A DNA stretch of 64,000 nucleotides from contig NZ_CP029642.1 of the NCBI RefSeq assembly GCF_003268655.1, forward strand, positions 186,001 through 250,000. The letters run 5' to 3'. Source of the DNA: Arthrobacter dokdonellae (GTDB lineage: Bacteria; Actinomycetota; Actinomycetes; Actinomycetales; Micrococcaceae). A program made the translations under genes and the position numbers. The notes beneath the pieces are model-generated. The model did no database searches. It was given only the letters and a program-made list of their open reading frames with translations, and was not told the origin of the DNA. Positions 27,190-35,632 of the stretch are shown piece after piece; position 1 is the first letter of the stretch; the number at the start of each line of letters is the position of its first letter.

Positions 27190-27657
27190 ATGACTTCCAC
27201 CCCTGACGCCACGCCCGCGGACCGCGGCGAACTGCTCATCCTCAACGGCCCCAACCTGAACCTTCTGGGCACCAGGGAGCCAGCCATCTACGGCAGTGAC
27301 ACGCTCGACGACGTCGCCCGGCTCACCATTGCGGCCGCCAACGCCGCGGGATTCAGCGCCGAGTGCATCCAGTCAAACCACGAGGGCGATCTCGTCGACG
27401 CCATCCACTCGGCCCGCGGCACGGCGGTGGGCATCATCATCAATGCCGGCGCCTACACGCACACGTCCGTGGCCATCCGGGACGCGATTGCCGGCGTCGA
27501 ACTTCCAGCGGTGGAGGTACACATCTCCAACGTGCACAAGCGCGAGGAGTTCCGGCACCACTCCTACCTGTCCCCCGTGTGCGACGCCGTCATTGTCGGC
27601 GCGGGCACCCACGGCTATGTGCTGGCCGTCAGCTACCTGGACAAGGTGCTGGCGTAG
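27190..27657 (+). CDS. aroQ: 3-dehydroquinate dehydratase, type II
   Basis: This enzyme catalyses the third step of the shikimate pathway, dehydrating 3-dehydroquinate to 3-dehydroshikimate. The 155-residue length fits the dodecameric type II enzyme. The signature [20 protein letters not shown] contains the catalytic Arg/Tyr loop. Further conserved parts are [18 protein letters not shown] and the catalytic His region [17 protein letters not shown]. It stands apart from other aro genes here and converges with marP. Confidence 0.95.
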   Translation: MTSTPDATPADRGELLILNGPNLNLLGTREPAIYGSDTLDDVARLTIAAANAAGFSAECIQSNHEGDLVDAIHSARGTAVGIIINAGAYTHTSVAIRDAIAGVELPAVEVHISNVHKREEFRHHSYLSPVCDAVIVGAGTHGYVLAVSYLDKVLA

Positions 27658-27670
27658 CCCGGGCCCGCCG

Positions 27671-28855
27671 TCACTTGACGCTGCAGCTCCCCGAGCCCAC
27701 GGCGCTGCTGAGCATGGGCGCAGCCGCGATGACGGGGGAAACCTCGGTCATCGTGAACGCGAAGCCCACGGGTTCGGAGGTCGTCGACTTGGCGAAGACC
27801 ACCCCCACCACGCGGCCCGAGGTGTCCAGCAGCGGGCCGCCGGAGTTGCCGGACTGCACGTTGCCGGCCAGCTGGTAGATGTCCTCGGTCGATTTGTGTT
27901 TGCCCGTGATGTCCGGAATCACCATGGGCCCGGAGGCCATCACCGTGGCGGGGCGGACCTGGAGCGGACCGCCCAGCGGATACCCCGCAAAGGCCGCCTG
28001 CGTGTTGTCGCGGAGGGTGGGGCCGGTGCCCAGCGGCGCCACGTTCAGCCCGTCCACGGCCAGGATGGCCAGGTCCTTGGCCGGATCAAAATAGACCACC
28101 CGCGCCGGAAGCGAGCCCTGCGTCGGGGTGTCCACTACGGGCATGGAAACACCAGCCACGACGTGCGCATTCGTCAGGACGCGGTCGGGTGAAACCACAA
28201 AGCCGCTCCCTGTCTGGTTCTGGCCGCACTGAAAGGCGGTGCCGGTGATTTTCAGCACGGACTTGGCCGCATTGGTCCAGGCGGGCGTGTTGGTGCTCGC
28301 ATTGGGCGCGGTCACCTGAACGTTGGGCCCGGCAGGGTTGAGCAGCTGCGGGATCCCCTCCTCCAGAACCAGGGAGCGCATCTGCGCCGCCACGGCCTTC
28401 ACCGGGTCCGGCGTCCACGCGTCGATCCTGGAAATGACCACCGAACCGCTCAGCTGCTTGGAGACGGCCGGGATGCCCAGGTTGGTCACACCAAAGGCGA
28501 GCAGGGAGATCACGGCCGCGCCGACCACCACGTTGAGCACGCCGCCCAGCAGCCGGTCGATGATCCGGACAGGCCCTGACTTCACCCGCCTGCCGATGGT
28601 CCGGCCAATCCTGATGCCCACGCCGTGGCCGATGGCGATCAAGAGGACCGTGGCGCCGATGACAAAAACCGTCCGCCAGCCGGGTCCGGGCGCATGCTCG
28701 CTGACAAAGGGGGAAGCGAAGAACGCCGCGGCGGCACCGGCAACAAAGCCCACCAGCCCGCCCAGGCTCACCACCAAGCCGGCCCCGAGCCCGTAGATCA
28801 GCTGCCACAGCAGCCACAAAATCAACACTGCATCCAACCAGGAGAAGCCAAACAC
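27671..28855 (-). CDS. marP: MarP-type membrane serine protease (CvpA domain plus trypsin-like domain)
   Basis: This periplasmic protease is needed in mycobacteria for acid resistance through processing of cell-wall proteins. It has 394 residues from the GTG at 28855, which has GGGAGG at good spacing; an ATG at 28903 is also in frame. Four transmembrane helices at the N-terminus form a CvpA-like domain. The protease domain has His231 (NAHVVAG), Asp261 (PAKDLAIL) and Ser338 (GNSGGPL), almost the same numbering as the triad of M. tuberculosis MarP. Arrangement and length support orthology. It converges with aroQ and is divergent from crp. Confidence 0.93.
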   Translation of the reverse strand: MFGFSWLDAVLILWLLWQLIYGLGAGLVVSLGGLVGFVAGAAAAFFASPFVSEHAPGPGWRTVFVIGATVLLIAIGHGVGIRIGRTIGRRVKSGPVRIIDRLLGGVLNVVVGAAVISLLAFGVTNLGIPAVSKQLSGSVVISRIDAWTPDPVKAVAAQMRSLVLEEGIPQLLNPAGPNVQVTAPNASTNTPAWTNAAKSVLKITGTAFQCGQNQTGSGFVVSPDRVLTNAHVVAGVSMPVVDTPTQGSLPARVVYFDPAKDLAILAVDGLNVAPLGTGPTLRDNTQAAFAGYPLGGPLQVRPATVMASGPMVIPDITGKHKSTEDIYQLAGNVQSGNSGGPLLDTSGRVVGVVFAKSTTSEPVGFAFTMTEVSPVIAAAPMLSSAVGSGSCSVK

Positions 28856-29098
28856 TCTTAGTCCCGCCTCCCTCTGCCAGCCCGCGCACCGGCTGTTGCC
28901 CATGCACTGCGTGCGGGTTCCCGAACGGCGCCCGCAAGCACATGTTACCGGTCCCGTCCCGGCATTCCCTGTGCCCGGCGGCGGTGGAATCCCGGCCAGG
29001 GAACGCCGGTAATGCCAAATTGGTCACAAAAGCTGGAAAGTTCTGAAAGAATCAGTACCAGGTTCCAACTGTTTAGTTACATACTTCAAGGAGATTTC

Positions 29099-29776
29099 AT
29101 GGACATCGAGGTACTGCGCCGCGCACCCCTTTTCACCACGCTCGACGACGAGGCCTTCCGGCTGCTGACCGACGAACTGGCCGAGGTGGACCTCTCCCGC
29201 GGGGCGTCCGTATTCCGCGAAGGCGACCAGGGCGACCAGTTGTACTTCATTGTTTCCGGCAAGGTGAAGCTGGGCCGCACCTCCCCCGACGGCCGCGAAT
29301 CCCTCGTCGCCATCCTCGGCCCGGGCGAGCTGTTCGGCGAGATGGCCCTCTTTGACCCGGCACCGCGCAGCACCACCGCCACGGCCGTTTCCGAAACCCG
29401 GCTGGCCGGGCTGAAGAACGAATCCCTCAACGCGCTGCTGCGCAACCGGCCCGAGGTGTCCATGCAGCTGCTGCAGGCCCTGGCCCGCCGCCTGCGCCGG
29501 ACCAACGACAACCTCTCCGACCTGGTCTTCTCGGATGTCCCCGGCCGCGTGGCCAAGGCAATCCTGGACCTCGCGGACCGCTTTGGCCGCCCCGCCACCG
29601 ACGGCATCCTGGTGGCACACGAGCTCACACAGGAAGAACTTGCGCAGCTGGTCGGCGCCTCCCGCGAGACCGTCAACAAGGCCCTGGCGGAGTTTGTCCA
29701 GCGCGGCTGGCTGCGCCTCGAGGCCCGCGCCGTCGTCATCCTGGACGTCAACCGCCTCCGCCAGCGCTCCCGCTAG
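29099..29776 (+). CDS. crp: Crp/Fnr-family transcriptional regulator (cAMP-receptor type)
   Basis: This is a global regulator of the GlxR/Crp type, 225 residues from the ATG at 29099 with AAGGAG at good spacing. The N-terminal cyclic-nucleotide-binding domain has the phosphate-binding cassette GELFGEMALFDPAPRSTTA, with Glu and Arg-Ser in the positions that hold cAMP. The C-terminal winged helix-turn-helix (LTQEELAQLVGASRETVNKALAEF, about 171-195) has the Arg-Glu-Thr recognition residues of proteins that bind TGTGA-type half-sites. Such a site lies at 20047-20062, upstream of the sugar operon. A GC-rich hairpin terminator follows at 29858. Confidence 0.93.
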   Translation: MDIEVLRRAPLFTTLDDEAFRLLTDELAEVDLSRGASVFREGDQGDQLYFIVSGKVKLGRTSPDGRESLVAILGPGELFGEMALFDPAPRSTTATAVSETRLAGLKNESLNALLRNRPEVSMQLLQALARRLRRTNDNLSDLVFSDVPGRVAKAILDLADRFGRPATDGILVAHELTQEELAQLVGASRETVNKALAEFVQRGWLRLEARAVVILDVNRLRQRSR

Positions 29777-29784
29777 TCCCCACG

Positions 29785-29847
29785 GGTCGAGCCGGTCGAG
29801 ACCGCTGGTCGAGCCTGTCGAGACCGCTGGTCGAGCCTGTCGAGACC
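29785..29847. repeat. Three 22-bp-period copies of GGTCGAGCCTGTCGAGACC
   Basis: The 19-mer occurs at 29785-29803 (one mismatch), 29807-29825 and 29829-29847, each separated by GCT. Its core TCGA-GCCTG-TCGA is an interrupted palindrome. It lies right after the crp stop. A related fragment, CTGTCGAGACC on the minus strand, adjoins the repeat array in purC. Confidence 0.75.
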
Positions 29848-29857
29848 CGAACGACGG

Positions 29858-29887
29858 CGGCCCGGTCACCATATGGTGGCCGGGCCG
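29858..29887 (+). terminator. Rho-independent terminator of crp
   Basis: Two 15-nt arms, beginning CGGCCCGGTCACC and ending GGTGGCCGGGCCG, pair across an AT-AT centre with one G-T wobble, and TTCTT follows. It lies about 80 bp after the crp stop. Confidence 0.7.
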
Positions 29888-29919
29888 TTCTTGTGTGGCC
29901 TGCTTCCCGCGTCCACCCC

Positions 29920-29980
29920 GTTGAATCTGCAGCTGATGCGATGAAACCGGACCGATCCTCGCATCAGCTGCAGTTTCAAC
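29920..29980. repeat. Dyad element, 21-bp arms with one mismatch, plus a third half-copy
   Basis: GTTGAATCTGCAGCTGATGCG at 29920-29940 is inverted at 29960-29980 with 20 of 21 matches around a 19-nt loop. A degenerate extra right half follows at 29988-30010. It lies between the converging crp and Nudix genes. The arm sequence differs from the TGTTGCAG-TTGGAC family, although both contain CTGCAG or TTGCAG and a loop with GGACCGAT. Confidence 0.7.
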
Positions 29981-30130
29981 CAAGTGGATCGCATCTGCTG
30001 CCGTTTCAACCGCCGATCTGGCCCATGCCGCCGCCGTTTGCGGCAAAGCGCCGGCGCGTGTGCCACCGCCAGCTCGGTGAGAGGCGTGAGGCAAAAAACC
30101 TCGAAAAGTAGGGAGCGTTGTCCGGCGAGG

Positions 30131-31075
30131 CTACCGCTCGCGGCAGGCTGCGCCTTCCGACGCCGGGGACGCCTGCACCTCCAGTTCGAAGGTGCCGTCC
30201 GGTTCCCTGACGAGTTCGGGCTGGTACTCGTTGATGGGGCGCTTGTGGTTCAGGTACGCAATGCAGCCGCGCGCCGCGCCGAGCTTTTCGAGGATGATTT
30301 CCACCCCGGGCACCACCAATTCCCCCAGCGTCAGCCCGGTCGTGGTGTCCAGGCCGATCTCGTCGCCCAGGCCGGTGGTGGCCCGGCCGGCGAGGATGTC
30401 CGCGGCGCACACCCACCGGCCCCACACGCCCTTGCTGGAGAGCAGCTGCGGCTCCTGGTTGACGGGAGCGGCGGCCGCGAAGTAGCGCGTGTCAAAGCGG
30501 CGGTGGGCGAAGTCCGGGCTGAGCCAGTGACTCAGGGGTTTGAGCAGGTCGGTGCGCAGGACCAGCCCCCGGCGCTCGAGCACGCTGGCAAAGGTGATGT
30601 CCTGCGCGGCGATGGCTTCACGCGCCTTCATCCATTCGGGCCCGGAGACGCCTTCCACGAGGGAGGAGGCGTCGGGCCCGGCGAGCAGGATGCCGGTTTC
30701 TTCAAACGTTTCGCGGATGGCCGCCACTACGTGACGCTTCGCCACGTCGACGTCGGATGTCCCCATGGCCTTGGCCCACTGCGCCGGCGAGGGGCCCGCC
30801 CAGTCGGTGACGTCGTCGTCCGCAGCTTCAATGGTGCCGCCGGGAAACGCCACCAGGCCCAGCGGCGAATTGCCGGGCCTGTACGTCATGAAGGTCTGCA
30901 ACCCGCCGGGACTGTCCTTCAACAGCACCACGGAGGACGCCGAACGGGGCTTGCTGGGAGTGCGCTCGCCAAAGTCGACCCATGCCTGGGCGGCTTCGCG
31001 CTGGTCTGCGCTGAGCGGAAAAATCCGCTTCCCTGCGGGCCGGTGGCCCGCGGGGGCATTACTGAAATTCGGCAA
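30131..31075 (-). CDS. Nudix hydrolase, NUDT7/NUDT19-like
   Basis: This 314-residue hydrolase has a split Nudix box. AFPGGTIEAADDDVTDW is followed by a longer spacer than usual, then VVAAIRETFEETGILLAG with the catalytic glutamates. This spacer and the C-terminal helical region (LERRGLVLRTDLLKPLSHWL) resemble NUDT19-type enzymes that act on CoA or acyl-CoA diphosphates. The exact substrate is not certain. It overlaps the upstream ridA-type gene by 17 bp. The tail is acidic and rich in Ser/Ala. Confidence 0.85.
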   Translation of the reverse strand: MPNFSNAPAGHRPAGKRIFPLSADQREAAQAWVDFGERTPSKPRSASSVVLLKDSPGGLQTFMTYRPGNSPLGLVAFPGGTIEAADDDVTDWAGPSPAQWAKAMGTSDVDVAKRHVVAAIRETFEETGILLAGPDASSLVEGVSGPEWMKAREAIAAQDITFASVLERRGLVLRTDLLKPLSHWLSPDFAHRRFDTRYFAAAAPVNQEPQLLSSKGVWGRWVCAADILAGRATTGLGDEIGLDTTTGLTLGELVVPGVEIILEKLGAARGCIAYLNHKRPINEYQPELVREPDGTFELEVQASPASEGAACRER

Positions 31076-31544
31076 TCAGCTCAACCTCGACAGGTGAATC
31101 CAGGGGCAACACGGCAACCCCGACGGCGGAACGCGCGTGGACCCCCGCGCCGCCAAAAACTTCGCCAAGCAGCTCGGATGCGCCGTTGATGACGCCGGGC
31201 TGGCCAGTGAAAGACGGGTCGGAGGCCACGAAGCCCACGACCTTGACGATGCGGATCACGCGGTCCAGATCGCCAATGGCGCTTTTGAGGGCGGCAATGG
31301 CGTTGATGGCGCAGGTTGCCGCAAGCTCCTTGGCGTCCTCAGCGGAAACGCCGGCACCCACCTTGCCCGTCGATGTGAGTTTCCCATTAACGAACGGAAG
31401 CTGCCCGGAGGTGTAAACGTAGCTGCCGCTCACCACTGCGGGCACGTAGGCGGCGACGGGCGCGGCTACGGCCGGCAGGGCCAGTCCGAGCTCCGACAGT
31501 CGCGCTTCAATGCGAGAATTCCCTTGAGTCTGCGCGGTTTCCAC
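31059..31544 (-). CDS. RidA/YjgF-family protein
   Basis: RidA-type proteins hydrolyse reactive enamine or imine intermediates from amino acid metabolism. The 161-residue product begins at the GTG at 31544. Family hallmarks are SGSYVYTSGQLPFVNGKL, the central CAINAIAALKSAIGDLDRVI and the C-terminal ARSAVGVAVLPLDSPVEVEL. The Arg of the ARSAVG motif, which binds the substrate carboxylate in RidA, is present. The protein is longer than E. coli RidA (128 residues), as in the YjgF subgroup common in actinobacteria. It starts 2 bp after the DUF4177 gene ends. Confidence 0.88.
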   Translation of the reverse strand: METAQTQGNSRIEARLSELGLALPAVAAPVAAYVPAVVSGSYVYTSGQLPFVNGKLTSTGKVGAGVSAEDAKELAATCAINAIAALKSAIGDLDRVIRIVKVVGFVASDPSFTGQPGVINGASELLGEVFGGAGVHARSAVGVAVLPLDSPVEVELIAEFQ

Positions 31545-31546
31545 GG

Positions 31547-31702
31547 TTAGGCCTTCTCCCGCTTCAGGTAGGCGACCAGCCCGTTGCCGTCCGGTCCTGT
31601 GACGACCTGGACCAGCTCCCAGCCGTCCTCGCCCCACTGGTCAAGGATCTGCTTTGTTGCGTGAATAATCAGCGGAATTGTGGCGTACTCCCATTTGGTC
31701 AT
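31547..31702 (-). CDS. Small DUF4177-type protein, 51 residues
   Basis: This short gene (ATG at 31702, TAA at 31549-31547) encodes MTKWEYATIPLIIHATKQIL and continues with WGEDGWELVQVV and LVAYLKREKA. The pattern of an aromatic strand, a helix, then GWELV and a short strand is characteristic of DUF4177 proteins, whose role is unknown. It is the first gene of a minus-strand run with ridA-type and Nudix genes. It is divergent from the penicillin-binding protein gene with only 36 bp between starts. Confidence 0.8.
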   Translation of the reverse strand: MTKWEYATIPLIIHATKQILDQWGEDGWELVQVVTGPDGNGLVAYLKREKA

Positions 31703-31738
31703 GCTTCAAAGCGTAGTCCCTGCCGGTAAACTGAGAAA

Positions 31739-33976
31739 ATGGCAGCAAAAAAACACCCCATTTTCGATACCGCCACCACCCTCGGAAAACTAATGCTCTT
31801 CCTTGGCGTGAGCGCGGTTTGTGGTGTCTTGGTCGCCGGGTTGATGGTTCCCGCCGTGGCGCTGACGGGCAACACCGCCACCTCCTCGATCGACTTCTTT
31901 GATCACCTGCCGGACCAGATGAACGTGGGCGTGCCCGCGCAGTCGTCAAGGATACTGGCCTCGGACGGCTCCGAGCTGGCCACCTTCTACAACCAGAACC
32001 GCACCAACGTCAAGCTTGCGGACATCTCCCCGTTCATGAAGAACGCCGCCATCGCCATCGAGGACGCGCGCTACTACCAACACGGCGGCATTGACACCAA
32101 GGGCTTGATGCGTGCGGTGGTGTCCATGGTGCAGGGCGGCGGGCGCCAGGGGGCCTCGACCATTACCCAGCAATACGTCAACAACGTCATCATCCAGACC
32201 TATGCGGCCAATGGCGAGTTCGACAAAATCAAGCTGGGTGGGGACAAAAAGGCAGGCGACAAGGTCCGCGAAATCAAGCTCGCCATCGCCATGGAAAAGA
32301 AGTACTCCAAGGACGACATCCTCCAGGGCTATTTGAACTGGGTGCTTTTTGCCAACGGCAACTACGGAGTTGAAGCTGCCGCCTCCTACTACTTTGGCGT
32401 CCACGCCAAGAACTTGACGCTGCCGCAGGCCGCCCTGCTGGCCGGCGTGGTCAACAGCCCCACGGCCTACGATCCCGTGGCCAACCCGGACAACGCCATC
32501 TCGAGGCGCAACATGGTGCTCGCCAACATGCTTGACCAGAAGATGATCGACAAGAAGCAGTACGACGCCGCGGTCAAGACCAAGATCGACCTCAAGATCC
32601 ATCCCAACAAGAACGGCTGCGCCACCGCCGAGCGCGGCGAGTACTTCTGTGAATACGTCACCAACCTGATCTCCAATGATCCCCGCTACGGCAAGACCAA
32701 GGCGGACCGCGAGAAGTTGCTGGAACAGGGCGGCCTGACCGTCAAGACCACGCTGGACCCGAAGCTGCAGGACGCCGCACAGGCCCAGTTCGCCAACTTC
32801 ACACCCATGAACAACAACCCGGACAAGGTGGGCCAGGCACTGGTGACGGTGCAGCCCAAGACCGGCAAGATCCTGGCGATGGCGCAAAACACGAAGCTCC
32901 ACGCGCCTAAGGGCCAGTGGAGCACGGAGTACAACTTCACGGTTGACAAATTCGACAAGAGCGGCAACTCCCTGGGCGGTTCCGGCGGCTTTGACGTGGG
33001 CTCCACCATCAAGCCGTTCACCTACGCCGAATGGCTCAACTCGGGCCACAAGATCAACGACATGGTCGATGCCTCGGTGCGCAGGTACCCCGTCGGGTTC
33101 CACTGGCAAAACTCCTGTGGCGTCAGCACCGGGGCCTACGATTCGTCCGATCCCGTCAACGCCGCCGACGACCTGCAAAATGCCGAGGACGGGCGCTACG
33201 CCCGCATCACCGCGCATATGGGGCTGGTGCTGTCGCTGAACACGGCAACTGTTGCCGAGGCCGCCCAGCTGGACCTGTGCAACATCCAGAAGATGATGAC
33301 CGCGGCCGGCATCCACTTGGGCGCGGACCCCAACAAGCCCTATAACCTCTCCAACGTCTCCAGCCTCCTAGGCAGCGGCGAGGTGGCTCCCCTGACGATG
33401 GCCACCGCCTTTGCCACCTTTGCTTCCGGCGGCGTGCACTGCGATCCCATCGCGCTCGTCTCCATCACCAACGCCAAGGGTGACAAGTTCCCCGTCCCCA
33501 CAGCCAACTGCAAGCAGACGATCCAGCCCGAGGTGGCCGCCGGCGTGGTCCATACCCTGCAGCAGGTGCTGGTAAACGGTTCGGGCTGGCAGATCGGCCT
33601 GCGCTACCCGGCCGGGGCCAAGACGGGAACCACCAACGACTCACAGCAGACCTGGACCACGGGTTTCACCAAGGGCCTGGTCACCTCCTCCTGGCTCGGC
33701 AGCCCTGAGAACAAGAACCGTGGAAACAATGACCTGCTCATCCAGAACAAGCGCATCCCCTACGTGGACGGCGCCACCTACGCGGGTGTGGCCTGGCAGG
33801 GCTACATGAACGCGGTTGCGGGCAACTATGACACCAGCGGCTTCCCGGAGCCGCCGTCCAGCATGCTCAACCCGGTCGTGGTGGCGCCGCCACCCAGCGC
33901 ACCCACGGACACCAAGAACACCAAGAAGGACGACAAGTCCGACACCAAGTCGCCGGCGCCGAAGAAGAAGGACTAG
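31739..33976 (+). CDS. ponA: Class A penicillin-binding protein (transglycosylase/transpeptidase)
   Basis: This bifunctional enzyme polymerises and cross-links peptidoglycan outside the membrane. The 745-residue product has one N-terminal transmembrane segment (KLMLFLGVSAVCGVLVAGLM). The GT51 domain has Glu108 in AIEDARYYQHGGID and the motif RQGASTITQQYVNN. The transpeptidase domain has the nucleophile Ser422 in GSTIKPF, then SLN and KTGTTND, all three active-site motifs. The tail (about 715-745) is rich in Pro, Lys and Asp. The ATG has no strong ribosome-binding site. TAAACT lies about 11 bp upstream, so a leaderless or near-leaderless transcript is possible. Confidence 0.95.
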   Translation: MAAKKHPIFDTATTLGKLMLFLGVSAVCGVLVAGLMVPAVALTGNTATSSIDFFDHLPDQMNVGVPAQSSRILASDGSELATFYNQNRTNVKLADISPFMKNAAIAIEDARYYQHGGIDTKGLMRAVVSMVQGGGRQGASTITQQYVNNVIIQTYAANGEFDKIKLGGDKKAGDKVREIKLAIAMEKKYSKDDILQGYLNWVLFANGNYGVEAAASYYFGVHAKNLTLPQAALLAGVVNSPTAYDPVANPDNAISRRNMVLANMLDQKMIDKKQYDAAVKTKIDLKIHPNKNGCATAERGEYFCEYVTNLISNDPRYGKTKADREKLLEQGGLTVKTTLDPKLQDAAQAQFANFTPMNNNPDKVGQALVTVQPKTGKILAMAQNTKLHAPKGQWSTEYNFTVDKFDKSGNSLGGSGGFDVGSTIKPFTYAEWLNSGHKINDMVDASVRRYPVGFHWQNSCGVSTGAYDSSDPVNAADDLQNAEDGRYARITAHMGLVLSLNTATVAEAAQLDLCNIQKMMTAAGIHLGADPNKPYNLSNVSSLLGSGEVAPLTMATAFATFASGGVHCDPIALVSITNAKGDKFPVPTANCKQTIQPEVAAGVVHTLQQVLVNGSGWQIGLRYPAGAKTGTTNDSQQTWTTGFTKGLVTSSWLGSPENKNRGNNDLLIQNKRIPYVDGATYAGVAWQGYMNAVAGNYDTSGFPEPPSSMLNPVVVAPPPSAPTDTKNTKKDDKSDTKSPAPKKKD

Positions 33977-33988
33977 GTCGTCAATATC

Positions 33989-34945
33989 ATGAGCACCCAA
34001 CGCACCCGGCACCCCCACCTCGCCGCCCTCGGCTGGACTGCCGGTGTGGCGGCCGCGGGAAGCGTTGGGTGCGTGGCGTACGGCGCGCTGGTTGAGCGCA
34101 CCTGGTTCACCCTCCGGAATGAATTCCTGGCGATCCTGCCGGCAGGGTCCAAGCCCTTGACCCTGCTGCACCTCTCCGACATCCATCTCTCCCCCGGCGA
34201 GCACAAAAAGGCCAACTGGCTGCGGGAGCTGGCGGACCTCAAGCCGGACCTGGTGGTCAATACGGGCGACAACCTGAGCCACCCAAAAGCCGTGAAGCCG
34301 CTGTTGGCCGCGCTCGCCCCGCTGATGGAGTTCCCCGGCGTCTTCGTCCCCGGCTCCAACGACTACTTCGCCCCGCGGTTCCAGAACCCGCTCGCCTATC
34401 TGGGCGGCCCGTCGAAACTTCCCGGGCAGGGCAAGCGTCACCCGCATGTCTTGGACACCGAATCCCTGCACGCGGGCTTCGGCATGGGCGGCTGGACCAA
34501 CCTCACCAACCGGGCGCAGTCCCTTCCGCTGGCGGGCATCCGCTTTGATTTCAGCGGCGTGGACGATCCCCACCTGCGCCGTGAGCGCTATGCCGGCTGG
34601 CCCCGCGGCTCCGCCAGCCAACACTCGGCCCCGCACGTCAAGATCGCCGTTGCCCACGCCCCGTACCAGCGCGTGCTGGATTATTTCACCGCCGACGGCG
34701 CCGACCTCATCCTGGCCGGTCACACCCACGGCGGCCAGGTCTGCATCCCGGGATACGGCGCGCTCGTCACCAACTGCGACCTCCCCACCTGGCGTGCCAA
34801 GGGACTCCACGACTGGAGCGTTGACGGGCGTACGACGCCGGTCAACGTCTCCGGCGGCATCGGCACCTCCCGCACGGCCCCCTTCCGTTTCGCCTGCCGC
34901 CCGGAAGCAGTGCTCCTGACGCTGACGGCCAGGCCGGGCAGCTGA
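33989..34945 (+). CDS. Membrane-anchored metallophosphoesterase (YkuE/DUF-type)
   Basis: This calcineurin-like phosphoesterase of 318 residues has a single N-terminal hydrophobic segment (LGWTAGVAAAGSVGCVAYGA) acting as signal anchor. Metal-binding motifs follow in order: LSDIHLS, VVNTGDNLSH, PGSNDYFAP (variant of GNHD), VAHAP and AGHTHGGQ. In this family the protein faces outward and cleaves phosphodiesters, possibly of lipids. It lies 12 bp after ponA on the same strand, so the two are probably one transcription unit linked to cell-envelope work. The last motif region is complete. Confidence 0.9.
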   Translation: MSTQRTRHPHLAALGWTAGVAAAGSVGCVAYGALVERTWFTLRNEFLAILPAGSKPLTLLHLSDIHLSPGEHKKANWLRELADLKPDLVVNTGDNLSHPKAVKPLLAALAPLMEFPGVFVPGSNDYFAPRFQNPLAYLGGPSKLPGQGKRHPHVLDTESLHAGFGMGGWTNLTNRAQSLPLAGIRFDFSGVDDPHLRRERYAGWPRGSASQHSAPHVKIAVAHAPYQRVLDYFTADGADLILAGHTHGGQVCIPGYGALVTNCDLPTWRAKGLHDWSVDGRTTPVNVSGGIGTSRTAPFRFACRPEAVLLTLTARPGS

Positions 34946-35314
34946 GTTCCGGCGCCCCCGCGGCGCCCTTGAGCCGTGAGGTTCGAGATAACCACGAATG
35001 CTGGCCGTGAGGTTCGAGATAATTCCCACCCGTGGTTGAGGTTTATCTCCAACCTCAACGGCGCCATCGGTGGTGATGTCCAACCTCAACGAGAAGGGGC
35101 GACGCCAACGGAGGGTGCGGACCACTGCCAAACCTGCACGCCCGCTCATCCATGGTCGAGGCCGTCCTCTCGTGTCGACGACGCCGGCCCGGGACGGACT
35201 CCCTGGTGTGGCCGGCGCCGGATTGCCCGGCGATTTCGCGTAACCGGCATCCGTCCGCTATTCTTGAGAGGTTGCTTTTTCGACAATCTTCGTGGTTGGG
35301 GAAGGGCAATGGAT
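34946..35314. other. Intergenic stretch, 369 bp, with a repeat cluster before the tRNA
   Basis: No gene was found here. It holds the repeat cluster at 34973-35091 and, further right, presumably the tRNA promoter. TTCTTGAGAGG...TTGCTTTTTCGAC lies near 35262-35283, but no consensus promoter was fixed. Confidence 0.5.
34973..35091. repeat. Dyad cluster built from GCCGTGAGGTTCGAGATAA
   Basis: The 19-mer occurs exactly at 34973-34991 and 35004-35022. A degenerate inverted copy is at 35040-35062 (GTTGAGGTT-GGAGATAA read on minus), and a shorter inverted copy is at 35075-35091. The direct and inverted halves can pair into a hairpin of about 20 bp. It lies right after the phosphoesterase gene. Confidence 0.7.
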
Positions 35315-35391
35315 CGGGGTGTGGCGCAGCTTGGTAGCGCGCGTCGTTCGGGACGACGAGGCCGCAGGTTCAAATCCTGTCACCCCGACCA
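35315..35391 (+). tRNA. tRNA-Pro (anticodon CGG)
   Basis: A complete 77-nt cloverleaf can be drawn. The acceptor stem is CGGGGTG/CACCCCG, the D arm contains AGCTTGGTAGCGC, and the anticodon stem CGTCG/CGACG has loop TTCGGGA (anticodon CGG). The T arm is GCAGG-TTCAAAT-CCTGT, and the discriminator is A. The 3' CCA is encoded. CGG reads CCG proline codons, which are frequent in this genome. Confidence 0.96.
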
Positions 35392-35393
35392 GC

Positions 35394-35423
35394 AAAGGCA
35401 GTGTCCACGCGGACACTGCCTTT
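35394..35423 (+). terminator. Terminator hairpin after tRNA-Pro
   Basis: AAAGGCAGTGTCC and GGACACTGCCTTT pair perfectly (13 bp) around the loop ACGC, starting 3 bp after the tRNA CCA end. Confidence 0.85.
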
Positions 35424-35632
35424 AGTGTTCCCCCTTTAAGGGGCCGGCTGCCCGGCAGCCCCGGCGAAGTCACGCCGAGCTCGTGGCAAATGTGGGGTCT
35501 TTAGTCATCCTTCGTTCCGCGTCTGCGGCACATTTTATGGGCATGCGCCCAGCAAACTCACTCAAACCTGCCAAGCGCAGGGTGTAGCCTCGGTCACGCA
35601 ACGAAAAAGCCGCCAAAGGAGATGGTTTTGCG

